A DNA stretch of 64,000 nt, from positions 1-64,000 of the forward strand of contig JADLEU010000122.1 in NCBI GenBank assembly GCA_020845955.1. The letters are read 5' to 3'. This DNA comes from Anaerolineales bacterium (GTDB lineage Bacteria; Chloroflexota; Anaerolineae; Anaerolineales; UBA6663). Numbering within the stretch: position 1 is the first letter of the stretch; every line of letters begins with the position of its first letter. Shown here one piece after another: positions 1-10,253 of this stretch. The position numbers and the translations under genes are program-made. The notes under the pieces were generated by a model. That model was not told the DNA's origin. It did no database searches and saw nothing but the letters and a program-made list of their open reading frames with translations.

Positions 1-89
1 CACGTCTAGGTAGCCGTGTACCCCTGTGAGGTCAGGGGCCAGTGAGTGCGCCGGTCGTCTGGCGCACCCGCCGCAGTTACAGTCTGCGG

Positions 90-1553
90 CTAACCATTCA
101 TACGCCACGCTTCGTGGCACACGCCCGAACCCATCTCGGCGTTCACGAGTCCGGCGCCCGTTGCCAGGCACAGCCGGCCCATGGCGATGGCCAGATGGCG
201 CTGGAAGTCTGTTAGACCGGTCTCGCTCCGACCAGGGAGCTTGCGCTCGCACGAGAGCGGATCGAACACCGTCCACTCCCAGGATTCAGGCTTGAGGTCA
301 TAGCGCGGGACGTTGCGCACCTGGACGATCTCGGCCAACTCGCGCACGTGCTGCTCGAGCAGGCGGCCGATCTCGGCCGGGTCGCGGTGCTCGATGAGCG
401 TGCCGTCGGCAGCGAGCGTCATCATCACGGCTTCGAACTTCTCCTTGACTTCGATCCGTCGCAGCCGGCGCTTCTTGTCGTCGTCGCCCGCGTCGTCGTC
501 CAGCTGGTCAAGGGAATCCCCTTGCACAGCATAGCGGCGCTTGTGGATGTGGCCCTTGAGTGCCAGGGGCTGCCGGTCGGCCGGTGAGCGCACCAGGTTG
601 GTCCCCAGCAGGCCGCTCAGCATCTGCGGCCCGATGTGGCCCTTCTTGGGCGTCATGGCGGGGGTGATCGTCTTGGGCGCAGTGGGCGGTACCAGGTCCC
701 GCCACTCACGGCTGGCCAGCAGCCGGCTCGCGGCGTCCTGGGCCTCGCGCAGCATGTCGTCGTCCGAGACGACCATGTATTGAAAGCGGAACGCGGCACC
801 GTGCTTGCCCTTGAGCGGCGTGATCGGGATGGCGTACTCCCCGGCCCCTGCTCCGAGATAGGGCATTTCAGCCAGCACCGGCTGCCGGATCTTCTTGGAC
901 TTGCCGGTCTCGGGATCGAGCGCTTCGATGGCAGCATAGCTGGTGACTAAGGCGGCATCAGCCCAGGCTTGAACGGCGCGCAGCGCGTCGCCGGATGGTG
1001 CCTGGTAGTCGCCGCGGCGCTGGCCGAAGACGATGACCTGCTTGAAGATTGCGTACTCGTCTGCCGGCAGCAGGAAGCAGCGCAGACCCTGGTACCAGCC
1101 GGCCAGATGCCGGGCGATCTTCTCGTTGATGCGAGCGTGGGGAACGATGTAGATGAGCACGCCGCTCGGCGCCAGGCGCGAGGTGGTGTTGACCAGGAAG
1201 GTCTCTTCCATGCGCGTGCCGCTGCCGGTGATGTTTTCGCCGTCGTAGGGCGGGTTGAGCAGGACCAGCGAGAACGTCTCGTCGGTGAGCACGGCGTATT
1301 CGTAGCCGGTGTTGATGACGTGGGTGAGCGCCTGGCGGGCCTCGGCTGCGCGGACATCCGAGAGCTCGATGCCGTAGGTCTCGGCCGGGCCATGCGCGGC
1401 AGCTATGGCGGCCAGTGCCTCGCCCTTGCCGCAGCACGGATCCAGGTAACGGCGGAGTCCGTCTCCAGTGGTCGAGAGCCAGGTGAGCAATAGCCGAAGC
1501 GTCAGCTCAGGCGTCGGGTAGTAGCCGAGCTTGGATTGCCCTTCGAGTCGCAT
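90..1553 (-). CDS. DUF6094-type SAM-dependent DNA methyltransferase; C-terminal helicase part appears truncated
   Basis: GYYPTPELTLRLL, DPCCGKGEAL (SAM loop) and NPPYDGE (catalytic NPPY); C-term ...LVNAEMGSG then unrelated residues and stop. Confidence 0.75.
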   Translation of the reverse strand: MRLEGQSKLGYYPTPELTLRLLLTWLSTTGDGLRRYLDPCCGKGEALAAIAAAHGPAETYGIELSDVRAAEARQALTHVINTGYEYAVLTDETFSLVLLNPPYDGENITGSGTRMEETFLVNTTSRLAPSGVLIYIVPHARINEKIARHLAGWYQGLRCFLLPADEYAIFKQVIVFGQRRGDYQAPSGDALRAVQAWADAALVTSYAAIEALDPETGKSKKIRQPVLAEMPYLGAGAGEYAIPITPLKGKHGAAFRFQYMVVSDDDMLREAQDAASRLLASREWRDLVPPTAPKTITPAMTPKKGHIGPQMLSGLLGTNLVRSPADRQPLALKGHIHKRRYAVQGDSLDQLDDDAGDDDKKRRLRRIEVKEKFEAVMMTLAADGTLIEHRDPAEIGRLLEQHVRELAEIVQVRNVPRYDLKPESWEWTVFDPLSCERKLPGRSETGLTDFQRHLAIAMGRLCLATGAGLVNAEMGSGVCHEAWRMNG

Positions 1554-1593
1554 GTAATACCTCCATGTAGGTAAACGTGTGTACGTTGGCTTG

Positions 1594-2202
1594 TCAGTTC
1601 AGGGAGATTCGCCCGGTGCGAACACCCTGGCTTAGGATGTCGTCCCAGGGCGCGGGCTGGATGAGCCAGCCTTCAGGCGCGTTACCGCCGCGAAGGACGG
1701 GCTCGGCGAGATCGCGGGTGCGAGCTTCGTCCAGCAGGTATTCGCCCCAACCAATGCGGATGGGGAGCGGGGTGTAGCGTTCGAGCATGGCCGCCAGGCT
1801 GGTGGCTGGATCAACGTGCTGGGCGTGGCCGTCTGTATCATGCCAGCACCAGCCCAACGCCACAAACGGGCGTGTGAGCTTCTCAACCTGGCAGACCAGC
1901 GGCGCAACCAGGCGCAGGTGCTTGGGCCGGGCGCGGCCAGCGATGCGCGGCGCGTCCATGGTCAGGCGGTGGTAGCGGCGGTTGAGGCCGCGGACCAGGT
2001 GAGTCTCGCCAGTGTTCTCGTCCGTCAGCCGCAGCCGCTCGCGAGCGCCGTTGACCAGGCTGGCCCAGATCGCGCCCAGCACCTTGGGATGCTGCGGCGC
2101 GAGGTCGAGGAAGATGACCGTGCGTTCGCCGTCGAAGTCGGCTAGGCCGTAGCCATAGACCACGGCGCTGACCGAGTTATTGGCAATGCGAATGCTGTTC
2201 AT
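1594..2202 (-). CDS. hypothetical protein
   Basis: Long ORF; internal start MNSIRIANN preceded by CACATGGAG ribosome-binding-site-like leader. Confidence 0.5.
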   Translation of the reverse strand: MNSIRIANNSVSAVVYGYGLADFDGERTVIFLDLAPQHPKVLGAIWASLVNGARERLRLTDENTGETHLVRGLNRRYHRLTMDAPRIAGRARPKHLRLVAPLVCQVEKLTRPFVALGWCWHDTDGHAQHVDPATSLAAMLERYTPLPIRIGWGEYLLDEARTRDLAEPVLRGGNAPEGWLIQPAPWDDILSQGVRTGRISLN

Positions 2203-2395
2203 GTGAGGCTCCATGTGGGGAAAGCTAAACGCCGGGCACGTCTGCGGGTAGCAGGCGTGCCCGGCTAAGCTTTGACGTGTAAACGTCAAAGCGTGATGGA
2301 TCAGGTTGTCGGGTGAGTGTCTTGGCGTTGGCAGTCAGGCCGTTTCGCGGGCCGGACCGGGGCAGGTCAAGCGAGGGTTGGATACAGCGGGGTAT

Positions 2396-2854
2396 TTAGC
2401 AAGTTGAGTCGAGAGCGGGGTTGGGCACATCGAGGGTAACAGCGAGGGTCCCGTCTGGTCTCTTGGTCCAGCGGCCAATTTGCCCACGTAATGGCTTCAC
2501 GGTCTCAGGCAAGCCGAACTCGGTCTCGTCGCGAACCACGAAACCCTTGGTCAGCAGGAAGTCACGAAGGTGCGTTTGTAGCGTCACCATCCCATCGGCG
2601 ATCTGCCGATCCTGTGCGCCCGCCGGCCCATCACCGTTCCAGTACATGATTTGGTGGGCCTCACATAACCAGGCCACGGCGCTGGAGGCCGTGAGCGCTT
2701 GGGCGTGCAGAAACAGCGTGCGGAAGGCTTCGTTCTGGTGGTGAGTCTGGATCAGCCGCACTGTCGCGCCGGGCGGTAGTTCCGCCAGGAAGGCCGCCAA
2801 GGTGCCGGCGCGGATGATCACGCGCGCGTGGTTGTGTCCATTGTCTTGACTCAT
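2396..2854 (-). CDS. hypothetical protein
   Basis: ORF with start overlapping stop of the upstream SprT-like gene (start MSQDNGHNHAR). Confidence 0.5.
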   Translation of the reverse strand: MSQDNGHNHARVIIRAGTLAAFLAELPPGATVRLIQTHHQNEAFRTLFLHAQALTASSAVAWLCEAHQIMYWNGDGPAGAQDRQIADGMVTLQTHLRDFLLTKGFVVRDETEFGLPETVKPLRGQIGRWTKRPDGTLAVTLDVPNPALDSTC

Positions 2855-3642
2855 GGGTGTGTCTCCTTGATGGTGTTTAGGTTCATGCTGAACACGCCTC
2901 CGCAGGCAGCGCAGTGGATAGGCGCGGACTCGAGGGTGTTTCGTGCGGCGCGGATAATGCGTGGCGGGTCGCAGCGGCAAACGGCCTTCATCAGGCGCCC
3001 TTTCGAGGCTGGCACGCCGTTGGCGCCACCGTGCCCGTTCTGGCCATTGCCCCTTGCCCAGATCGTGCTGCCCGCATCATCCTGCCAGAGCCGGCGCGAT
3101 GCCGCGCCTATGACCTGCACAAGGGGGCCGTACGCGCCGGCCAGCCACTCCGGCAGCAACCGCGGCGTGCGGACCCCCAGCTTCTGATCAGGCTCGGCAA
3201 CCAGCCCCATTTCCTTGGCTAACTCAGCAAACCGTTGGTTGTGGTAGCGCCCTTCGCGGGACGTGTCCTTGATGTCCCGGGCGCGGGCCAGCGCGTGGGC
3301 GGCCTCGTGCACCAGGGTCTTCAGGATTGCCTCAGGCGGGTCGCTGAGGATGGTCGAGTCGATATGCAGCTCGGGCAGGAACGGGTCCGCCTGGCTGCGC
3401 CATTGACCATCCCAGAAGTACCCGCGCACGCTGCGGTGCCGGTCGTAGAAGACCGTGATCACCACGGCCGGCAGCTCAGGCCAGCGCCGACGCAGCGCTG
3501 CATAGGAGTCCTCCAGAGCGATCACCACGCCTGAGATGGCTTCCTGGGCACGAGCCGGCTTCATGGCCAGCCCGGGGCGGGCGAACCCATGGCTCCCGTG
3601 CAAGCGGGCCCGCTCGGCCCTGGCTTTCATGTGCTTCTTCAT
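2851..3642 (-). CDS. SprT-like domain zinc metalloprotease-like protein
   Basis: LVHEAAHALARARDIKDTSREGRYHNQRFAELAKEMGL: HExxH-like motif plus SprT-like pattern; C-terminal CxxC. Confidence 0.65.
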   Translation of the reverse strand: MKKHMKARAERARLHGSHGFARPGLAMKPARAQEAISGVVIALEDSYAALRRRWPELPAVVITVFYDRHRSVRGYFWDGQWRSQADPFLPELHIDSTILSDPPEAILKTLVHEAAHALARARDIKDTSREGRYHNQRFAELAKEMGLVAEPDQKLGVRTPRLLPEWLAGAYGPLVQVIGAASRRLWQDDAGSTIWARGNGQNGHGGANGVPASKGRLMKAVCRCDPPRIIRAARNTLESAPIHCAACGGVFSMNLNTIKETHP

Positions 3643-4106
3643 GTCGGCACCTTCACGTTGAGCATTTTCGGGTGGCTCAGGCTGGTAGCCGTCACCCTGG
3701 CAGGATCGGTAAAGCCCTGGGCGCGCAGGTTAGCCGCCCACAGCCGCGCGAAGTCTTCGAGCTCGCGCAACAGCCGCGCGTTCATCACGCGCCGGCCGCC
3801 CACAAACAGGAATACTTCGCGGTAGATGCCGACCGGGTCCTGGGTGATCGAGATCGGCTCCCACGAACCATGCCGGAAGACAACTTCCGGATCCCTCATC
3901 AAGTCGCCGTTCTGGGTGAAGTAGTGCATCACGGCGACTTCGTCCCCCTGACGTTCGATCACCAGGGGCATGTACGGTGCGTTTTCCAGCTTCAGGTGGA
4001 ACTCGGCCGAGCGCGTGAAGGCCTCGGTCAGGCCGTGCGCCTCGAGGATGGCCATGACGACGCCCTGCATCGGTGCCGGCCCGAGGCGGCTAAGGCGCGT
4101 TGCCAT
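3639..4106 (-). CDS. DUF6908-like hypothetical protein
   Basis: MPLVIERQGDEVAVMHYFTQNGDLMRDPEVVF pattern; overlaps neighbours (operon). Confidence 0.5.
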   Translation of the reverse strand: MATRLSRLGPAPMQGVVMAILEAHGLTEAFTRSAEFHLKLENAPYMPLVIERQGDEVAVMHYFTQNGDLMRDPEVVFRHGSWEPISITQDPVGIYREVFLFVGGRRVMNARLLRELEDFARLWAANLRAQGFTDPARVTATSLSHPKMLNVKVPT

Positions 4107-4506
4107 TGCTGCCTCCTTGGCCGGTATCGCCCCGACCCAGCGGATGCGCCTGTGCGCCGACCGGTTCCGCGGTAGCGAGCAGAGCCAACGCCGCTCGCAG
4201 CGCGGCGATGTTGGCTTCGACCCGCTGCTCGTAGGTCAGCGAGCGATCGTAGGTGAACTCCAGAGGCGTGATGCAGTCCCCCAGGCGGGCGACGCGGCCA
4301 CGGCTGCGGCAGCCGCACTTGCGCCGGAGGTACCAGATGTGCGCCGCCCACTCGTCAAGCTTGCAGGGGTTGGCGGGGTTCACCGGCCACGACACGAGGC
4401 CCAGTGCCTGTTGCCCACAAACTGGGCAAGTGTAGATTGGGCCAATCTGGACAAGAGGCGGACGTGCAGTGGGAATCAAGGTAGTCTGAGCATTTTGAGT
4501 CAGCAT
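4090..4506 (-). CDS. hypothetical protein with zinc-ribbon-like CPVCGQ motif
   Basis: Start MLTQNAQTT preceded by AAGGAG; YTCPVCGQQALGL; overlaps next gene. Confidence 0.5.
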   Translation of the reverse strand: MLTQNAQTTLIPTARPPLVQIGPIYTCPVCGQQALGLVSWPVNPANPCKLDEWAAHIWYLRRKCGCRSRGRVARLGDCITPLEFTYDRSLTYEQRVEANIAALRAALALLATAEPVGAQAHPLGRGDTGQGGSNGNAP

Positions 4507-5047
4507 GTGTTGTTCTCCTTGGTGGAGCACTTGTGCGGCCCGAGGTGGCTTCCGTGCGTCCGGCACGCTTGGGCCATCGGCGTGGCGGGAAAACAAACCG
4601 GACTGTGCTCAAGGCGAGCGAGCCCGGTCAGGCGGTGGGCGATAAGACATGCAGCCGCCCTCGCAACGATAAAACCGCCTCGCTAGAGGCGGGTTATCAG
4701 CACGTTTCGGACAGCAGCCAGCCCAATTCTAGGATTCAGAGTGATCCATTCTCGGGCGGGCTGATTCGAGGGTTTCAACGAGCAACAACTATATGAGCGG
4801 TAGGTCCGGGTCTGGCTGAAACGGACCCGCGCCAGATCCGATCCGGATAAGCGCGGTCCGATTACCTCGTTTCGGACCAGCTAATTGCGACCAGGGGTCG
4901 GATGATATAGACTATCAGCGTGCCGATCTTTTGAAGATATCGGGGGAATCCCATTACTCTACAGCACCAATCCAGACTTGAGCACACCGTCCAACGACGG
5001 CTGTTGCGTTCTACACGGCAGCAGGCTACGCCACAGGGGAGGGAAGC

Positions 5048-8000
5048 ATGCCGAAACGCGTGACTTCGCTAGTTCGCTTTCTCGTCTTCTTAAGTGTTTT
5101 GTCACTTGCCACCAAGTCAGAAGCACTCGTGCTTGCCTCCTCGGCGGCCAGCAATGTCCCCGCGACGGATCAAGTCCTTACGACGAGCATGGGTATCCCA
5201 AGCCTTATGCCACCGGATAGCCCGCGGCAGGAGCAAATAACGGTTGACAGCACCGTTCCGATCGCTGCGGAAATGGCCAACGCCCTCGTGGTGGCAGCCC
5301 AGTCCGAGCTAAAAGATCAGACCGTTACTCATTTGCTTGTCGCCTCGCTGGACTGGTATGGCGATCGCGCACTGGCGACTTTGATCATCAATCCGTCAGA
5401 GTCGGCTAAGGAAGGGTCGCTTGCCTTCATCGAACGCAGTACGACGGTTGCCATAGACCATCTGGGTGGAGGCTGGCACGCGAGTTTTGAGGGGAGTGCT
5501 GATTACAAGTCTATCGTCTCTGCAATTCCGGACTCATTGATTGTTCCGGAAGCCAAGGAAGCTCTATTAGTTGGTGGTGAAGGGGTTGTCAATACGCCCA
5601 GCATTCCAACCAGTCTCAAGTTACCCTGGGCAGCTGGTCAGACCTGGGTATTGATGCGGAACCCACCACTCCACGATAACTCCATCGACTTCGCGCCGCC
5701 CCATGCAATCGACGAAGATGAACGCTACGTGTTGGCAGCCGCTGGCGGCACGATTATCCGCCGATGTGGAACTGCCACTAACCAGGCATGGGTGGTAGTG
5801 CGTCATCCGTCATCAGATCCGACCGATTACTGGACTGGATATCTGCATCTTGATTTGAGCACGACTCGCTTGACGGTCGGGACACAGGTGGCTCAGGGAC
5901 AACTACTCGGAATCACCTACAACTCGGGCGGATCTGACCAATGCGGCATTTCCTCCTCAGGGCCACACGTGCATTTCTCCGTTGGGCATATCGCAACCGG
6001 TAGCAATGACGCCAGCCAACTCGTGAGCGAGTCCATTGTGGGGACAAGCATTTCGGGATGGCTGGTTGACAGCCGCGGTTGCCTTACGAAGCCCAACGAA
6101 CTAGACAAGTGCGGTAATAGTTCGATTGGATCGGATAACAACCTTCGTACCGGAGAAGTGGGTGGTACGGTGCGCAACCAGCAGGATCAGCTCGTCGCAA
6201 ACGCCAGCGTCAAGCTTGTTGGCAGCGGCTATGACAAAACCACCCAAACCAACGGCTCGGGGGTTTACTCCTTTGGCATCGTACCCAGTGGGCCGGCTAC
6301 CGTGATTGCGTGGAGTGGCTCGTATTACGGATCGGCTGCAATTATCGTTCCGGCCTTCCAGAGCCAGGTGATACCGCCCATTATCCTCGAGCCGATCGCG
6401 TGTATCCCGCCAGGGAATTTGGCTCAGGGCACGCTGGCCGCGGCATCAACGGACGACTGTGTGCCCGTGAACCGTGATGACGCCGCCTTCGTGTCCCATG
6501 TGACTGTGCCGGCTCAAACTGTCCTGCCCGGCGGCACAGCCACGACAAAGACTTGGCGCGTCCAGAATACAGGTACGACGACTTGGGGATCCGACTACCG
6601 GCTCGTCTATGTGGATGGCAACAGGATGAATGCCGCGAGCCCGGTGAGCGTGCCGAGTACTGCGCCGAATGCCACGGCCGATCTGAGCATTAATCTCACC
6701 GTCCCTAGCTCGACCGGCGAGCACGCCGGCTACTGGCAGTTGCGCAATCCGCAGGGTATCTTCTTTGGCCCGCGCCTGGAAGTGCGGATCAGCGTGCCAG
6801 GCACCTCGACGCATATCACTGAGCTGTCCTTCAGCCCCGGCTCACCCTCCAATGCCAACCCGGTTCGAGTCCATGTGCTGGTGCAGGGGTTGCCCAACTT
6901 CCGCGCAGCGCGACTAAAGATCGACGGGCAGCAAGTCTATGAGATCGGCGCACCCGAGTTCTACTGGGACTGGAATACTAGCGGCTACAGTGCTGGCAGC
7001 CACGCTGTCGTGGTAGAGGCGACCGACTGGAGTGACCTGAATTGGACGCGACCCGAGCGGCGTGGGGCGAGCTACACCATAAACGGACCGCCAGCACCGG
7101 CTAATCACGCGCCTAATCGACCCATACTGGTCGCTAATCCCACCTATGATTGGTACGCTACCATCGGCAGCCCGCCGCAGTTGTGCGCGCAAGCCCAGGG
7201 AGACCCCGACGGAGATGCCATCACGGGCTATCAGTTCGAGGCGAGTGGTCCGAGCGGCACATACAACAGCAGTTGGATCGGCGGCTCCTGCCATACGTTC
7301 AGCAGCGTCAATCCAGGTACGTACGAGTTCAAAGCCAAGGTCCGCGATAGTCACAACGCAGAAAGCGGCTGGAGCGATATCTGGCACTTCACTGTCGAGC
7401 CAACTGGAGTAACGATCAGCGACGTCCACTTCGAGGCCAATACCAGTTCCGAGGAAGTGAAGATCTTCGCCTGCACCACGGGGCACGGCGGCGTCAATAT
7501 CACCCTGCGCGTGCTCGTGAACCAGGCCAACGACGGCTCCACCACCGGCCCATGGGACATAGTCAAGGAACAGGGCAGTCCCTGCTTCAACGCAATCGAT
7601 GTGCCTATCTGGCGCACCCTGCGTTATGCGACGGGCACTCACGCGGTTCGTGTCTTGGCCTGGGCCGTGCAACCCGATGCAGGCGATGTGTGGAACGGAA
7701 GTTATGCACTGCCTGATCGCAAGCCAGCCCCACCACACCTCCAGGCGCCCATCGATGCTGTGCAGGGCGCGGCCGGGAAAGTCTGGCTCAACAGCCAGAC
7801 CGTGACTTTCAGGTGGGACAGCGACATGCTCAACGGCTATCCCACCCGGGCGGCATCGCAACGACTCGTGGTAAGCACCAACAGCGATCCGACTATCAGC
7901 CCTGTGGTTGATTATTCCGGGCTCAGTCCGAGCGTCGTCAGCCAAGTGGTAACCCTGGCGAGTGCATACCCTGATTTGTACTGGGGAGTGTACGCGACGA

Positions 8001-10225
8001 ATGCGTTGGGTACATCCAACACTATTGGTCACTTCGGCATTGACGTGGCCGACCCGAGTTGCACGGTTCAGGCGCTGCCAGATGTGCAGTACGAGAACAG
8101 TTTTCCAGTCTACTGGGATGGCACAGATGATCGCTCGGGCGTAGCCTTGTATGATGTGCAGTATCGCGACAACCAACGCGGCGCCTGGCTCGATTGGCAG
8201 ATAGGCGTACCTGTCTCCAAGACCTTTGACCTGTTCATTGGACAGAACGGCCATCTTTATGAGTTCCGCTGCCGGGCACACGATGCGGCCGGCAACTTCC
8301 CATTTGACTTCCCAGGTACCGCCCAGGCCGAGACGCAGGTCGACCCCACGGCCCGGCCCGATAACCCATGGTGGAATGCCGCCTGGAGTACAAGCCGCAA
8401 CATCGTTCTGCTGAACAACGTGCCGGCAGCCACCATGCCGGCTGAATACCCTGTGCACTTGCACTTCGACAGCGGGACCACGCCGACGGCAGCCGAGCTG
8501 TATGCAGCGTCGCAATCAGCGGTCAAGTGCAACGATCTGCGCGTAGTGCAGAACAACGCCACCGAGCTTCACCGGCTGATTCCGACGTGCTCCTCATCGG
8601 CCATTGACATTTACTTCCGTGCGAAGGTTGCCATCGGCGGGGGAGGAACCGACAGCACAACGCACCAGCTCTACTACGGCAATCCAGGTGCCGCCAGCCC
8701 GCAAGCCGACCCGAACCAAGTTTGGTTCCCGTTCGACGAGAGTGACAGCACCAACCTATATTTCTTCCAGGAGGGCACCAGCACAACCGCGAACGACTCC
8801 AGCGGCAATGGCCGGAACTGCTCGATTGACAGCTCAGTGCAGTGGGCTCCAGCGAAATGGGGCTGGGGCCTACGCTTCAACAGGTCCAACGCCGGCGACA
8901 GTCGCTCCTTGAATTGCGGCTCCGTCCCATCCCTGGGCGCCTTCACCATCGAGTTCTGGTATAACCCCGATTCAGATGGTGATGGCCGCATCGCTGGGGC
9001 TCTGTCTGGTGGGGGCAACGGCGGGGGCGGCAACAACTGGCTCCTCCAGGCCTTCGAAAAGCGAATACGTCTCGACGTCTGGCCATGCGGGCCGTGTGGT
9101 TCATCCGAAGTTCGCAGCAACTTCCAGATGGATCAAGCGCCGTACCTGGGCCACTGGAACCACATCGCCGTGACTTTCAACGGCGGAAACGAAGTGAAGT
9201 TCTGGATCAACGGGCAGCTGGACTCAGCCAAGACCCTGGGCCAGAGCGGCATCAATACGTTCAGTCCGCCGCTTGAGATCGGCTCGGTGGAAGGAAACGG
9301 TCAGATCAAGGCGAACCTAGGCGCCCTTCGGATCTCAAGTGGTGTCAAGACCAGCTTCCCGTACGGCGCCTTTGGAGCCATTACCAGCGAGCCGTCCGCG
9401 GCTGTGGGCGGGCCCATATACCCTCCGGCAGCCGGGTCGGCCGAGCTTGAGATTGTCTCCTTGACCGCTGAGCCTTACCTTGACGGTGCCGTGCTTGTGC
9501 GAGCTGTCGTGCAAAACTCCGGCAACTTGCCCACTGAAAACGGCTTCTCGACGGACGTCTACCTCGATCACGTGCCGGCGGGCGCTCGCGATTATACGGG
9601 GAGCGTCAACTTCTGGAACGCCAGCTCGATTGGACCGGGTGAGATCGTCACACTCACGACGCTGCTCGAGGGGCCGGCAGCGCTAGCAATGCACGGATTG
9701 CAGACAACCGCCGAAGTCCATTACACCCTGTACGGCCAGGTGGACTCGGCCGGATCAGTGAGCGAATCCAGTGAAGGAGACAACATCCAGCTTTCCGGAG
9801 ACTCCGTGTGTTTCCCAGCCTCAGACCCCTACGAAAACGATGGGTCGCCCGGCCAGGCTATGGCGATCGGCATCGGAGCCACGCAGACCCACAACTTCCA
9901 GGCGCCAGGTGATGAGGACTGGGTGAAGTTCACGGCCCAGGCAGGGATCACCTACACTCTGAGCACGTCTGGACTCGGCGCTTTGGCCGATACCTACCTC
10001 CAGCTCTACGCGCCTGATGGTGTGACCCCGTTAGCAGCCGACGACGATTCCGGCCCGGGCCTGGCATCTGCGCTCACGTGGCCCATCACTCAGGCCGGAA
10101 CGTATTACATCCGCATCCGGCACTGGAGTCAGCAGGCGGGGGGCTGCGACACGGGCTACAGCGTTTCCGTGACACTGGCCGAAGGCACGCCACGATATCT
10201 TTATTTCCCGCTGATCCATCGCTAA
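5048..10225 (+). CDS. Large secreted multidomain protein: M23-like peptidase region, carboxypeptidase-regulatory-like, NBR1-type Ig-like, DUF2341/LamG-like, CARDB-like and bacterial pre-peptidase C-terminal domains
   Basis: Signal peptide; HLDLSTTRLTVGTQVAQGQLLGITYNSGG..GPHVHFSVG (M23); QNTGTTTWGSDYRLV; WWNAAWSTSRNIVLLNN; DEDWVKFTAQAGITYTLST (PPC); C-term RYLYFPLIHR. Confidence 0.85.
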   Translation: MPKRVTSLVRFLVFLSVLSLATKSEALVLASSAASNVPATDQVLTTSMGIPSLMPPDSPRQEQITVDSTVPIAAEMANALVVAAQSELKDQTVTHLLVASLDWYGDRALATLIINPSESAKEGSLAFIERSTTVAIDHLGGGWHASFEGSADYKSIVSAIPDSLIVPEAKEALLVGGEGVVNTPSIPTSLKLPWAAGQTWVLMRNPPLHDNSIDFAPPHAIDEDERYVLAAAGGTIIRRCGTATNQAWVVVRHPSSDPTDYWTGYLHLDLSTTRLTVGTQVAQGQLLGITYNSGGSDQCGISSSGPHVHFSVGHIATGSNDASQLVSESIVGTSISGWLVDSRGCLTKPNELDKCGNSSIGSDNNLRTGEVGGTVRNQQDQLVANASVKLVGSGYDKTTQTNGSGVYSFGIVPSGPATVIAWSGSYYGSAAIIVPAFQSQVIPPIILEPIACIPPGNLAQGTLAAASTDDCVPVNRDDAAFVSHVTVPAQTVLPGGTATTKTWRVQNTGTTTWGSDYRLVYVDGNRMNAASPVSVPSTAPNATADLSINLTVPSSTGEHAGYWQLRNPQGIFFGPRLEVRISVPGTSTHITELSFSPGSPSNANPVRVHVLVQGLPNFRAARLKIDGQQVYEIGAPEFYWDWNTSGYSAGSHAVVVEATDWSDLNWTRPERRGASYTINGPPAPANHAPNRPILVANPTYDWYATIGSPPQLCAQAQGDPDGDAITGYQFEASGPSGTYNSSWIGGSCHTFSSVNPGTYEFKAKVRDSHNAESGWSDIWHFTVEPTGVTISDVHFEANTSSEEVKIFACTTGHGGVNITLRVLVNQANDGSTTGPWDIVKEQGSPCFNAIDVPIWRTLRYATGTHAVRVLAWAVQPDAGDVWNGSYALPDRKPAPPHLQAPIDAVQGAAGKVWLNSQTVTFRWDSDMLNGYPTRAASQRLVVSTNSDPTISPVVDYSGLSPSVVSQVVTLASAYPDLYWGVYATNALGTSNTIGHFGIDVADPSCTVQALPDVQYENSFPVYWDGTDDRSGVALYDVQYRDNQRGAWLDWQIGVPVSKTFDLFIGQNGHLYEFRCRAHDAAGNFPFDFPGTAQAETQVDPTARPDNPWWNAAWSTSRNIVLLNNVPAATMPAEYPVHLHFDSGTTPTAAELYAASQSAVKCNDLRVVQNNATELHRLIPTCSSSAIDIYFRAKVAIGGGGTDSTTHQLYYGNPGAASPQADPNQVWFPFDESDSTNLYFFQEGTSTTANDSSGNGRNCSIDSSVQWAPAKWGWGLRFNRSNAGDSRSLNCGSVPSLGAFTIEFWYNPDSDGDGRIAGALSGGGNGGGGNNWLLQAFEKRIRLDVWPCGPCGSSEVRSNFQMDQAPYLGHWNHIAVTFNGGNEVKFWINGQLDSAKTLGQSGINTFSPPLEIGSVEGNGQIKANLGALRISSGVKTSFPYGAFGAITSEPSAAVGGPIYPPAAGSAELEIVSLTAEPYLDGAVLVRAVVQNSGNLPTENGFSTDVYLDHVPAGARDYTGSVNFWNASSIGPGEIVTLTTLLEGPAALAMHGLQTTAEVHYTLYGQVDSAGSVSESSEGDNIQLSGDSVCFPASDPYENDGSPGQAMAIGIGATQTHNFQAPGDEDWVKFTAQAGITYTLSTSGLGALADTYLQLYAPDGVTPLAADDDSGPGLASALTWPITQAGTYYIRIRHWSQQAGGCDTGYSVSVTLAEGTPRYLYFPLIHR

Positions 10226-10253
10226 AGCCTTCCTGCCGTGGCGAAGCAGCAAG

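Noticed and set aside
6914-8515. 533-aa minus-strand ORF
   Set aside because: Fully antisense to the well-supported 1725-aa secreted protein; composition looks like a GC-rich shadow frame
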